Shown piece after piece: positions 33,343-41,033 of a stretch of DNA of 59,823 nt (within the stretch, counting starts at the first letter, position 1; each line of letters starts with the position of its first letter). Origin of the DNA: Clostridium sp. UBA1056 (GTDB lineage: Bacteria; Bacillota; Clostridia; Clostridiales; Clostridiaceae); assembly GCA_002316385.1 (NCBI GenBank), contig DCDL01000041.1, positions 59,437 to 119,259 on the forward strand, in the 5' to 3' direction. The position numbers and the translations under genes are program-made. The notes under the pieces were generated by a model. The model had not been told where the DNA came from. It searched no databases and saw only the letters and a program-made list of their open reading frames with translations.

Positions 33343-34557
33343 ATGGGGATAAATGTTACAAGCGAAATTAAGCCATTGAAAAAAGTCTTGTTGCATAGGC
33401 CTGGCGCTGAAATTGAAAATTTAACACCGGAATATCTAGAAAGATTACTATTTGATGATATTCCTTATTTAAAAGTAGCCCAGGAAGAGCACGATGCTTT
33501 TGCACAGGTTTTAAGGAACAATGGAGTAGAGGTTGTGTATTTACATGAATTAGCTGCAGAAGTAATAAAAGAACCTGATGTTAAAGATGAATTTATTAAA
33601 CTATTTATAAAAGAGGCAAGGGTAGAAAGTGATCAAGCTCAAGAGGATTTATATGATTATTTAAATAGCTTTAAGTGTAATGAGGAATTAATTAAAAAGA
33701 CGATGGCTGGAATTAGTAAATCAGAATTGCCAAAGGTTAAAACAAAACATTTAGAAGATTATGTAAATCAATCATATCCTTTTATTACAGATCCGATGCC
33801 AAACCTTTATTTTACAAGAGATCCCTTTGCATCTATAGGTAATTCTGTAAGTTTAAACAGAATGTATTCTGAAACTAGAAATAGAGAAACAATATATGCA
33901 CATTTTATATTTAAATATCATCCAGATTTTAAGGGAACTCACAGAGTATACGATAGGGATTTTGAATACAATATAGAGGGTGGAGATATACTGAATATAT
34001 CAGAAAAGGTTCTTGCTATAGGAATATCTCAAAGAACAACACCACAGGCTATTGAGAAAATATCGGAGAGAATATTCTTTGAAACACCAGATAATAAAAT
34101 TGAAACTGTATTAGCATTCAAGATACCAAAAACAAGAGCTTATATGCATCTAGATACAGTATTTACTCAGGTTGACTATGATAAGTTCACTATTCACCCA
34201 CAAATAGAAGGGCCTCTTGAAATATTTGAATTAACTAAAGGGGAACAGGGGAAAGTAAAATTAGTTAAAGAGAGTATGACTTTACAAGAAATATTGTCTA
34301 AATATTTAGAATGTGATGTGAAATTGATTAGATGTGGTGGTGGAGATTATGTAATTTCACAAAGAGAACAATGGAATGATGGTTCTAATACCTTATGTAT
34401 AAGACCAGGTGAAGTTATAGTATACTCAAGAAACTATGTAACAAATAAAATATTAACGGATTATGGAATAAAAACTCATATTATACCATCATCAGAATTA
34501 TCAAGAGGTCGTGGAGGCCCAAGATGTATGTCTATGCCTTTAATTCGTGAACCTTAA
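33343..34557 (+). CDS. arcA: Arginine deiminase
   Basis: The 404-residue enzyme hydrolyses arginine to citrulline and ammonia, the first step of the ADI pathway. LHRPGAEIENLTPEYLERLL, FDDIPYL, FTRDPFASIG, IEGGDILNIS, HLDTVFTQVD and the C-terminal SRGRGGPRCMSMPL with catalytic Cys395 are conserved. The ATG at 33343 is chosen, since GAAGGGGAAG lies before it. The frame opens upstream at 33325 but over the ribosome binding site. It is followed by arcB and arcC on the same strand. The hairpin at 34631-34666 between arcA and arcB probably processes or tunes the operon mRNA. Confidence 0.97.
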   Translation: MGINVTSEIKPLKKVLLHRPGAEIENLTPEYLERLLFDDIPYLKVAQEEHDAFAQVLRNNGVEVVYLHELAAEVIKEPDVKDEFIKLFIKEARVESDQAQEDLYDYLNSFKCNEELIKKTMAGISKSELPKVKTKHLEDYVNQSYPFITDPMPNLYFTRDPFASIGNSVSLNRMYSETRNRETIYAHFIFKYHPDFKGTHRVYDRDFEYNIEGGDILNISEKVLAIGISQRTTPQAIEKISERIFFETPDNKIETVLAFKIPKTRAYMHLDTVFTQVDYDKFTIHPQIEGPLEIFELTKGEQGKVKLVKESMTLQEILSKYLECDVKLIRCGGGDYVISQREQWNDGSNTLCIRPGEVIVYSRNYVTNKILTDYGIKTHIIPSSELSRGRGGPRCMSMPLIREP

Positions 34558-34630
34558 AGAAATAAATCTAATTAAGCTTATTAATATTGTAAATTTAATT
34601 TTGAAAATAAAACTTTACAAAATAAGAAAT

Positions 34631-34666
34631 CTTCTTTAAGTATCTAATAATAAAATACTAAAGAAG
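34631..34666 (+). other. Intercistronic hairpin between arcA and arcB
   Basis: CTTCTTT and AAAGAAG, extended by AGTAT/ATACT, form an A/T-rich stem. There is no T-run, so it is more likely a processing or stability element than a terminator. Confidence 0.5.
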
Positions 34667-34718
34667 AATAAAATAAAACTAAACACAATTATTATAACAT
34701 ATTAGGAGGAGTATAACA

Positions 34719-35714
34719 ATGGCTATTAATTTAAGAGGACGTTCATTTTTGAAATTATTGGATTTCACATCAGAAGAGATTAGATATTTATTAGATTTAT
34801 CTAAGAACTTCAAAAATTTAAAGAGAGCAGGAGTACCACATAAATATTTGGAAGGAAAGAATGTTGCAATACTATTTGCTAAAGATTCTACTAGAACAAG
34901 ATGTGCTTTTGAAGTAGGAGCTATGGATTTAGGAATGGGTGTTACTTATTTAGGACCTACAGGTTCTCAAATGGGTAAAAAAGAATCTATTGCAGATACA
35001 GCTAGAGTGCTAGGTAGAATGTATGATGGTATAGAATATAGAGGCTTTGAACAAGAAATAGTTGAAGAATTATCAGCTTATGCAGGAGTTCCAGTTTGGA
35101 ATGGATTAACAAATGAATTCCATCCAACTCAAATGCTTGCAGATTTATTAACTATAGAAGAGAAATTTGGAACATTAAAAGGAATTAATTTTGTATACAT
35201 GGGTGATGCTAGAAATAATATGGGGAACTCTTTAATGGTTGCTTGTGCAAAAATGGGTTTAAACTTTACAGCTTGTGCACCTAAAGAATTATTCCCTGCT
35301 GAAGAGTTAGTTAAAACTTGTAAAGCAATTGCTGATGAAAATGGTTGTACTATAACATTAACTGAAGATGTCTTACAAGGAACCAAAAATGCAGATGTAA
35401 TTTATACTGATGTTTGGGTTTCTATGGGAGAACCAGATGAGGTTTGGGAAGCAAGAATAAAAGAATTAAGACCATATCAAGTAAACAAAGCTGTTATGGA
35501 AAATGTTAATTCAGAAGCTATATTCATGCATTGTTTACCAGCATTCCATGATTTAAAAACTACAGTTGGAAAAGAAATGGGAGAAAAATTTGGAATGACT
35601 GAAATGGAAGTTACTGATGAAGTGTTTGAATCAAAACAATCTGTAGTATTTGATGAAGCTGAAAATAGAATGCATACAATTAAAGCAGTTATGGCTGCAA
35701 CTATAGGGCTATAA
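34719..35714 (+). CDS. arcB: Ornithine carbamoyltransferase (catabolic)
   Basis: The 331-residue enzyme converts citrulline and phosphate to ornithine and carbamoyl phosphate in this operon. The carbamoyl phosphate motif KDSTRTRCAFE, YLGPTGSQMGKKES, RVLGRMYDGIEYRG, the ornithine-side VPVWNGLTNEFHPTQMLADL, DVWVSMGE and FMHCLPAFHD are present. AGGAGGAG lies 7 bases before the ATG. Codon use is cleaner and more biased than in neighbours, suggesting strong expression. The operon context decides for the catabolic rather than the biosynthetic role. Confidence 0.97.
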   Translation: MAINLRGRSFLKLLDFTSEEIRYLLDLSKNFKNLKRAGVPHKYLEGKNVAILFAKDSTRTRCAFEVGAMDLGMGVTYLGPTGSQMGKKESIADTARVLGRMYDGIEYRGFEQEIVEELSAYAGVPVWNGLTNEFHPTQMLADLLTIEEKFGTLKGINFVYMGDARNNMGNSLMVACAKMGLNFTACAPKELFPAEELVKTCKAIADENGCTITLTEDVLQGTKNADVIYTDVWVSMGEPDEVWEARIKELRPYQVNKAVMENVNSEAIFMHCLPAFHDLKTTVGKEMGEKFGMTEMEVTDEVFESKQSVVFDEAENRMHTIKAVMAATIGL

Positions 35715-35717
35715 TAA

Positions 35718-35757
35718 TTAAGCTCCTTTCTTACCGTTAGGAAAGGAAGGGGCTTAA
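35718..35757 (+). other. Hairpin between arcB and arcC
   Basis: TTAAGCTCC pairs with GGGGCTTAA (one G-T pair), with TTTC/GAAA inside. No T-run follows. It may be a partial terminator that lowers arcC expression or an mRNA-stabilising stem. Confidence 0.5.
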
Positions 35758-35832
35758 CCTAATATTTAACTAACTAATTAAATATTATATTCTGAACATA
35801 TTTTATTTTAAATTATATATGAGGTGAATTAA

Positions 35833-36768
35833 ATGAAAAAACTAGTAATAGCTTTAGGGGGAAATGCCTTAGGAAAAACAGCAGAAGAACAATTAGAGCT
35901 AGTTAAACATACAGCAAAAACTATCGTTGACTTAGTAGAAGAAGGATATAATGTAATTGTTGGACATGGTAATGGTCCACAAGTAGGAATGATAAACTTA
36001 GCCATGGAGTTTGCAGCAAATAGTGGGGCTAACACTCCATTAATGCCTTTCGCAGAGTGTGGTGCCATGAGTCAAGGATATATTGGATATCATTTACAAC
36101 AATCAATTAGATCAGAGCTTTTATCTAGAGGAATTAAAAAAAATGTTGCTACTATAGTTACTCAAGTAGTAGTTGATGAAAAGGATGAAGCCTTTACAAA
36201 CTTAAGTAAACCAGTAGGAATGTTCTATAGCAAAGAAGAAGCTGAAAAAATAGCTACTGAAAAAGGATTTACCTTTGTTGAAGACGCTGGTAGAGGATAC
36301 AGAAGAGTAGTTGCATCTCCGCAGCCACAAAAAATTGTAGAACTTGAAACAGTTAAACAATTAGTTGAGCAAGGGACTATAGTCATTACTGTTGGTGGTG
36401 GTGGTATTCCTGTAGTAGAAGAATTAGATGGATCTCTTAGAGGTGTTGCAGCAGTTATAGATAAAGATAAATCAAGTGCTAAACTTGCAAAGGATCTAGG
36501 TGCAGAAATGCTAGTTATTTTAACAGCTGTTGATAGGGTTTGTATAAACTTCAATAAACCAAACCAAGAAGAATTATCAGAAATTAATTTAGAAGAAGCA
36601 GATAAATATATAAAAGAAGGTCATTTTGCTAAAGGGTCAATGTTACCAAAAGTAGAAGCATGTATGGACTATGTAAGGTTCACTAATAATGGTAAAGCCC
36701 TAATTACTTCTTTAGAAAGAGCTAAAGAAGCATTACATGGTAGCACAGGAACTATAATAACAAAATAG
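35833..36768 (+). CDS. arcC: Carbamate kinase
   Basis: The 311-residue kinase transfers phosphate from carbamoyl phosphate to ADP and yields the ATP of the ADI pathway. KLVIALGGNALGK, VGHGNGPQVGMINLA, GAMSQGYIGYHLQQSI, VVASPQPQKIVE, VITVGGGGIPVVEE, AAVIDKDKSSAKLAKDLGAE and KGSMLPKVEAC are family motifs. GAGGTG lies 8 bases before the ATG. A terminator at 36800-36846 closes the arcABC unit. No arginine/ornithine antiporter (arcD) is present here. Confidence 0.97.
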   Translation: MKKLVIALGGNALGKTAEEQLELVKHTAKTIVDLVEEGYNVIVGHGNGPQVGMINLAMEFAANSGANTPLMPFAECGAMSQGYIGYHLQQSIRSELLSRGIKKNVATIVTQVVVDEKDEAFTNLSKPVGMFYSKEEAEKIATEKGFTFVEDAGRGYRRVVASPQPQKIVELETVKQLVEQGTIVITVGGGGIPVVEELDGSLRGVAAVIDKDKSSAKLAKDLGAEMLVILTAVDRVCINFNKPNQEELSEINLEEADKYIKEGHFAKGSMLPKVEACMDYVRFTNNGKALITSLERAKEALHGSTGTIITK

Positions 36769-36799
36769 TGGTATTTTCTTAGATTAAATTAGACGAGGA

Positions 36800-36846
36800 A
36801 GGAGGATTTATAGCATATTATAAAGATGTTTTAAGTCCTCCTTTTT
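36800..36846 (+). terminator. Terminator after arcC
   Basis: AGGAGGA and TCCTCCT pair across a 29-base loop, followed by TTTTTAT. Confidence 0.75.
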
Positions 36847-36918
36847 ATATATAAATACTAACAATGATGCTATAATTCTTATAGGTAACTAAATAATTAA
36901 TCACGGAGGAATATAAAT

Positions 36919-37203
36919 ATGATTACTATTGTAGCAAAAAAGACTATTAATAAAGAGAAAAAAGAAGAGTTTAAAAATTTAGCAAGCAAACTTATAGATG
37001 AGAGTAGAAAAGAGGAAGGATGTATAGAATATGAACTGTATGAAGATTTAAATAACAGTAGTGTAGTTGCATTTATTGAGCGTTGGGAAAATGAAGAAGC
37101 AATAAAATTACATAATAGTACTAAGCACTTCACCACTCTTGTGCCAGAGCTTGCCAAATTTCAGGAAGGTGAAACAGAAATAACCCTTTATAAAAAGTTA
37201 TAG
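36919..37203 (+). CDS. Antibiotic biosynthesis monooxygenase (ABM) domain protein
   Basis: The 94-residue protein is a ferredoxin-like ABM/YgiN-type domain: MITIVAKKTINKEKKEEFKN, then ESRKEEGCIEYELYED, VAFIERWENEEAIKLHNSTK, HFTTLVPELAKF. Members dimerise and act as cofactor-free quinol or other small-molecule oxygenases, or simply bind ligands. In an anaerobe the role is unclear. GGAGGAAT lies 7 bases before the ATG, and a strong terminator follows at 37209-37242, so it is a monocistronic gene. Confidence 0.9.
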   Translation: MITIVAKKTINKEKKEEFKNLASKLIDESRKEEGCIEYELYEDLNNSSVVAFIERWENEEAIKLHNSTKHFTTLVPELAKFQEGETEITLYKKL

Positions 37204-37208
37204 ATAGA

Positions 37209-37242
37209 AGACCTATTTCATGAAAAGTGTTGAAATAGGTCT
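37209..37242. terminator. Terminator between the ABM gene and a membrane-protein gene
   Basis: AGACCTATTTCA and TGAAATAGGTCT form a perfect 12-bp stem with a 10-base loop, then TTATAAT. It lies between convergent genes. Confidence 0.75.
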
Positions 37243-37263
37243 TTATAATATTAATAAAAAGGA

Positions 37264-37557
37264 CTAAATAATTATAGAACAGCCTTTAAATAGAAAAATT
37301 ATTACAAAGATAATAGTAAATAAAATTAATTCAGCCTTTGCAAAGTTTTTAATATTAGTATTCATATCAGTAAAAGCCATAATAAACATTGCAATTATAT
37401 TTATGAAGGGAATAACCATGATAATCATAATTACGATCCATGTTCCAGTAGAAACTACATCTTCTCTTCCATTATTGTAGCTACCTAAAGTCACATTATC
37501 ATAATTTGAGTGTTTTGGATTATTCAAGTTTTTAAGTCCATTAAAGTCATCATTCAC
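37264..37557 (-). CDS. Small membrane protein, unknown
   Basis: The 97-residue protein has a polar N-terminus of about 37 residues (NPKHSNYDNVTLGSYNNG) and two transmembrane helices (WIVIMIIMVIPFINIIAMFI and LILFTIIFVIIFLF). Short Gly/Asn-rich heads before two helices are common in clostridial small membrane proteins, but I do not recognise a named family. An AAGGAGTGAT site lies about 5 bases before the ATG. The 404-base gap upstream (37558-37961) holds the hairpin at 37711 and the rocF promoter. Confidence 0.65.
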   Translation of the reverse strand: MNDDFNGLKNLNNPKHSNYDNVTLGSYNNGREDVVSTGTWIVIMIIMVIPFINIIAMFIMAFTDMNTNIKNFAKAELILFTIIFVIIFLFKGCSIII

Positions 37558-37710
37558 TTAAATATCACTCCTTAATTAGTATTAAATTCATGTATAAAAA
37601 TACATGTTATTAAGATGAAAAATAGCTTCTATACAAATATACTTTAGAGATAAAAGTTTTATGAAATATATTTTAAAATAAAATGAAGTTTATTACAGAT
37701 ATTATAAAGC

Positions 37711-37740
37711 CTTAAAGATAACCATACAATTATCTTTAAG
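37711..37740. other. Hairpin in the gap before rocF
   Basis: CTTAAAGATA and TATCTTTAAG form a 10-bp stem with a 10-base loop. Its role is unknown. The remainder of the gap is A/T-rich without other structure, except the rocF leader. Confidence 0.35.
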
Positions 37741-37896
37741 ATTAATGAATAATATAATTATTAGTATAGAAAAATATATATATCAAACAAAATAAATATT
37801 AGTTTTCTATTGTAATTTTATTAGTTTTGGAATAAAGTAATAATTGATGAAAAATTTCTAAGTTATATTAGAAGGGTACATAATAGAAATAGGAAT

Positions 37897-37944
37897 TTGA
37901 CAGTAAAATTTAACTAAATGCTAATATAACATAAGTAGCATTTT
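37897..37944 (+). promoter_or_regulatory. Candidate rocF promoter and leader stem
   Basis: TTGACA at 37897-37902 is followed at 19 bases by TAATAT. The -10 region lies inside an inverted repeat (AAATGCTA, 12 bases, TAGCATTT, 37917-37944) that ends just before CGGAGGAG. A regulator could bind here. The -10 assignment is uncertain. Confidence 0.45.
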
Positions 37945-37961
37945 AACGGAGGAGAATTTAT

Positions 37962-38861
37962 ATGGATATTAACTTAATTGGAGTACCTCTTTATTATGGA
38001 TGTGATAGAGCAGGCGTAGAAAATGGACCAGATGCACTAAGAGAAAATGGAATTAGAGAATTGTTGGAAAATCATAAAAATAAGGTATATGATTTAGGGA
38101 ATATATATGTTGATAATACAAAGAATAAGCAACCTTTTGCGGCCGGAGTAAATGCAAAATACATTAATGAAATTTTAGAAGTAACTGAGAATCTAGCTCA
38201 TTCAGTTTATGGAGCTCTTTGTAGTGGAGGTTTTCCTATAACCTTAGGTGGAGATCATGCACTAGCTACAGGAAGTGTCGCAGGAGTAAGTAAGTATTTC
38301 AACGGAGATATAGCTGTAATATGGATTGATGCTCATGGAGATATAAATACATTTGAGACAAGTCCCTCAGGAAATGTTCATGGTATGCCTTTAGCTGCAT
38401 CTATGGGATTTGGAGATAAATCTTTAACAAATTTATATTTTGATGGCATCAAAGTTAAAAAAGAAAATGTATTTATAATTGGGGCAAGAGATTTAGATGA
38501 AGGTGAGCTTCAACTAATTAAAGATATAGATTTAACTGTTTGGAATATGGAGAAAGTAAGAGAAATAGGTGTAGAACAAGTATGTCAAGAACTTTTAGAA
38601 GCTTTAGAGGTACGAGGAATAAAAAATATTCATCTTAGTTTTGACATAGATTCTGTAGATCCAGAAATAATGAAAGGTACAGGAACCCCAGTGCCAGGTG
38701 GATTCAATATAAATGATGCAGAAAAGTTATTAACTAGTATATTTAATACTAGACTAGTTAAATCTATGGATTTCGTAGAATTTAATCCATCTTTAGATGA
38801 AAGTGATATGACTGCAAAAAACTGCATTGCATTAATAAAGAAAATAGGAGAATTAATATAG
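37962..38861 (+). CDS. rocF: Arginase
   Basis: The 299-residue manganese enzyme hydrolyses arginine to ornithine and urea. Metal and active-site motifs are complete: LGGDHALATGSV, WIDAHGDINTFETSPSGNVH, GMPLAASMGFG and LSFDIDSVDPE. The C-terminal FVEFNPSLDES is also typical. GGAGGAG lies 7 bases before the ATG. It sits 1.2 kb downstream of the arginine deiminase operon, so the cell encodes two competing ways to break arginine. Its own promoter region suggests separate control. Confidence 0.96.
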   Translation: MDINLIGVPLYYGCDRAGVENGPDALRENGIRELLENHKNKVYDLGNIYVDNTKNKQPFAAGVNAKYINEILEVTENLAHSVYGALCSGGFPITLGGDHALATGSVAGVSKYFNGDIAVIWIDAHGDINTFETSPSGNVHGMPLAASMGFGDKSLTNLYFDGIKVKKENVFIIGARDLDEGELQLIKDIDLTVWNMEKVREIGVEQVCQELLEALEVRGIKNIHLSFDIDSVDPEIMKGTGTPVPGGFNINDAEKLLTSIFNTRLVKSMDFVEFNPSLDESDMTAKNCIALIKKIGELI

Positions 38862-38963
38862 ATATAAAAATAAATAATTAGAATATGTAGAAATGTAGTA
38901 TAATATGATTAAGAATATATTTTTATATGAAAATTAGTTAAAATAAAAATGGAGGTAATAGTT

Positions 38964-39152
38964 ATGCAAGTTACAAAGGAAATGACTATTGGAGAAGTAA
39001 TAAGACAAAATGAAAAATCAGCAGAAGTCTTAATGAGTTTTGGTATGGGATGTGTTGGGTGTCCTTCAGCACAAGCAGAAACACTTGAAGAGGCATGCAT
39101 GGTTCATGGATTAGAAATAGATGATTTATTAAGCAAGCTTCAAGCCATTTAA
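38964..39152 (+). CDS. DUF1858 redox-disulfide protein (hybrid-cluster-protein-associated)
   Basis: The 62-residue protein reads MQVTKEMTIGEVIRQNEKSA, then EVLMSFGMGCVGCPSAQAET, then LEEACMVHGLEIDDLLSKL. The GMGCVGCP disulfide motif and the flanking helices define the DUF1858 domain, often called the hybrid-cluster-protein-associated redox disulfide domain. It probably carries electrons or a thiol function for an Fe-S partner. The hcp gene in this window is 37 kb away. The ATG at 38964 is chosen because GGAGG lies 8 bases before it. A terminator follows at 39171. Confidence 0.92.
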   Translation: MQVTKEMTIGEVIRQNEKSAEVLMSFGMGCVGCPSAQAETLEEACMVHGLEIDDLLSKLQAI

Positions 39153-39170
39153 GAATAAAATATAAGTTTA

Positions 39171-39199
39171 AAGATGTTACCTAGGTAGCATCTTTTTTT
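39171..39199 (+). terminator. Terminator after the DUF1858 gene
   Basis: AAGATGTTACC and GGTAGCATCTT pair (with a T-G wobble) and are followed by a run of T. Confidence 0.85.
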
Positions 39200-39367
39200 A
39201 TGTATTTATTCTATGACTTATTTATAACAGTCCTATTATAATAACTGGGTAAGTGTATCTTTTATGGTAAATAAAAAGTGGGTAGTCTAGAATTAGTAAT
39301 TTCATGCATAAAATTTGCTACTTTAAAAGATAATATATTAGAAAACTAATAATTGGAGGGTAATAAA

Positions 39368-39571
39368 ATGAAATCAGTACATTATAACGTTTCAGGATTA
39401 GTAAACTCAGAAAGTAGAACTAAGTTAAATAATTCTTTAGATAAAATTGAAGGAGTACAACAAGTTTGTGTAGATATAGGAAGAGGAACAGTAGAAGTAA
39501 ATTATAATAGTCCAGCAACTCCAGAAGAAATTAAAAATTGTATTTGCCATACAGGATATAAAATAAATTAA
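39368..39571 (+). CDS. HMA-like (heavy-metal-associated) small protein without the usual CxxC
   Basis: The 67-residue protein has the beta-alpha-beta-beta-alpha-beta pattern of copper chaperone-like domains: KSVHYNVSGLVNSESRTKLN, then NSLDKIEGVQQVCVDIGRGT, then VEVNYNSPATPEEIKNCICH and TGYKIN. The metal-binding G-M-x-C-x-x-C in loop 1 is replaced by S-G-L-V-N-S-E-S. A CxC pair (NCICH) lies near the C-terminus instead. It is either a non-metal variant or a protein with a different site. GGAGGG lies 8 bases before the ATG at 39368. It is followed 83 bases later by the SDR gene. Confidence 0.75.
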   Translation: MKSVHYNVSGLVNSESRTKLNNSLDKIEGVQQVCVDIGRGTVEVNYNSPATPEEIKNCICHTGYKIN

Positions 39572-39654
39572 AAACTAAAGATAACATAGACATAGAAGAT
39601 ATAATAAAATGGGAAATATGATATTGATTTCTATGATAAATGAGGAGAGTTAAG

Positions 39655-40521
39655 ATGGATTATAATTTTTCAATTGGTTTTAAGCCACAACATCAGAATG
39701 TACAGCCAGGTATTGAAAGTAAAATGGAACCAAAACCTATATATGAAATAGAAGACTATCATAAAACGTCAGATAGATTAAAGGGGAAAATAGCTTTAAT
39801 TACAGGTGGAGATAGTGGCATAGGTAGGGCTATTTCTCTGCTATATGCAAAAGAAGGAGCAAAGGTATGTATCATTTATTTAAATGAACATGAAGATGCT
39901 AAAGAAACTAAAAAGCTCATTGAAGAAAGAGGCGGAGAGTGTTTGCTTATCGCTGGAGATATTGGTAATGAAGCTTTTTGTAAAGATGCTATAAAAAAGG
40001 TGATAGAAAAGTATGGAGTTATAAATATATTTGTATCAAATTCAGCGGAACAGCATGAATGTCAACAAATTAATGAAATAACTAGTGAACAGTTGCATAA
40101 AACCTTTGATACAAACTTCTTTGGAGCATTTTATTTAACAAAGGAAGTGCTTTTTCATATGAAGAAGGGAGATTGTATAATATATACTACTTCTATAACA
40201 GCTTATGAGGGTAATGAAACTTTAATAGATTATTCTTGTACCAAAGGAGCTTTGACGGCTTTAACTAGAAGTTTAGCAAAGTCATTAGCAGCTAAAGGTA
40301 TAAGAGTAAATGCAGTGGCACCAGGTCCAGTATGGACTCCACTTATACCATCATCATTTGATGCAAATAAAGTATCTACTTTTGGTAGTAATACTTTATT
40401 TAAGAGGGCTGGGCAACCAGTTGAAATTGCAGAAAGCTATGTGTTTTTAGCTGGAGAAGGAGCTTCCTTTATAACTGGGGAAACTATTCATATAAACGGT
40501 GGTCAATTTATAACTAGTTAA
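39655..40521 (+). CDS. SDR-family oxidoreductase (YhdF/YtfG-like)
   Basis: The 288-residue protein has the N-terminal tail of the longer glucose-dehydrogenase-like SDRs (FKPQHQNVQPGIESKMEPKP). Then come the cofactor motif ALITGGDSGIGRAI, NIFVSNSAEQHE in place of NNAG, TTSITAYEG (catalytic Ser) and IDYSCTKGALTALTRSLAKS (Tyr and Lys), and a final ITGETIHINGGQFI. It should use NAD(P), and the substrate is unknown. The ATG at 39655 is preferred, since GAGGAGAG precedes it and the upstream ATG overlaps that site. A hairpin terminator follows at 40531-40560. Confidence 0.93.
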   Translation: MDYNFSIGFKPQHQNVQPGIESKMEPKPIYEIEDYHKTSDRLKGKIALITGGDSGIGRAISLLYAKEGAKVCIIYLNEHEDAKETKKLIEERGGECLLIAGDIGNEAFCKDAIKKVIEKYGVINIFVSNSAEQHECQQINEITSEQLHKTFDTNFFGAFYLTKEVLFHMKKGDCIIYTTSITAYEGNETLIDYSCTKGALTALTRSLAKSLAAKGIRVNAVAPGPVWTPLIPSSFDANKVSTFGSNTLFKRAGQPVEIAESYVFLAGEGASFITGETIHINGGQFITS

Positions 40522-40530
40522 TAATATAAT

Positions 40531-40560
40531 CATCTGTACTAATTAAAAGTAGTACAGATG
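40531..40560 (+). terminator. Terminator-like hairpin after the SDR gene
   Basis: CATCTGTACT and AGTACAGATG form a perfect 10-bp stem with a 10-base loop. There is no T-run directly after it. Confidence 0.6.
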
Positions 40561-40623
40561 ATACTGTCAACATTTTGTATTTTATTGAGAATTCCAATAA
40601 TAGATTCCATGAGCCTATGCATA

Positions 40624-40707
40624 GAGCAACTATTTAACATTTTAAAAAGTTAAATATTTAAATAGTTTTCTTGGTAACTTGTTAAAACGTTAAAATGCTC
40701 CATATAT
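40624..40707. repeat. 84-bp dispersed A/T-rich imperfect palindrome, copy A
   Basis: This element starts GAGCAACTATTTAACATTTT and ends TTAAAATGCTCCATATAT, so its ends are complementary (GAGCA/TGCTC) and the arms match with few interruptions. A gapless comparison with 52927-53010 gives about 66 of 84 identical bases by hand count. A 14-base match to its left arm lies at 7164-7177. The rest of the gap 40522-41033 shows no gene. Confidence 0.7.
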
Positions 40708-41033
40708 CTAAGTATATATTTGTTAAAAGAGGTTATATATCGAATAGAGATATTAGTTTCATGAAAAACTCTATATTTAGCTAGCAGGATGAGTTAACTA
40801 ATTGATTTATATGAATATAGATTACGAGATAAGTAGATGATGAAGCTATTATCTACTTATTTTATATAATATAAATTTTCATATACTAATCCTTAACATC
40901 CTAAAATTAATTCTTTCTAATTTTACATATATGGTATAATAATGATTTAAGGCAAACTATTGGTTTTTACATATATTTTAATAATTACATAGTAAAAATT
41001 AATAGTAATATGTAAGACTTAGGAGGTATAAAT

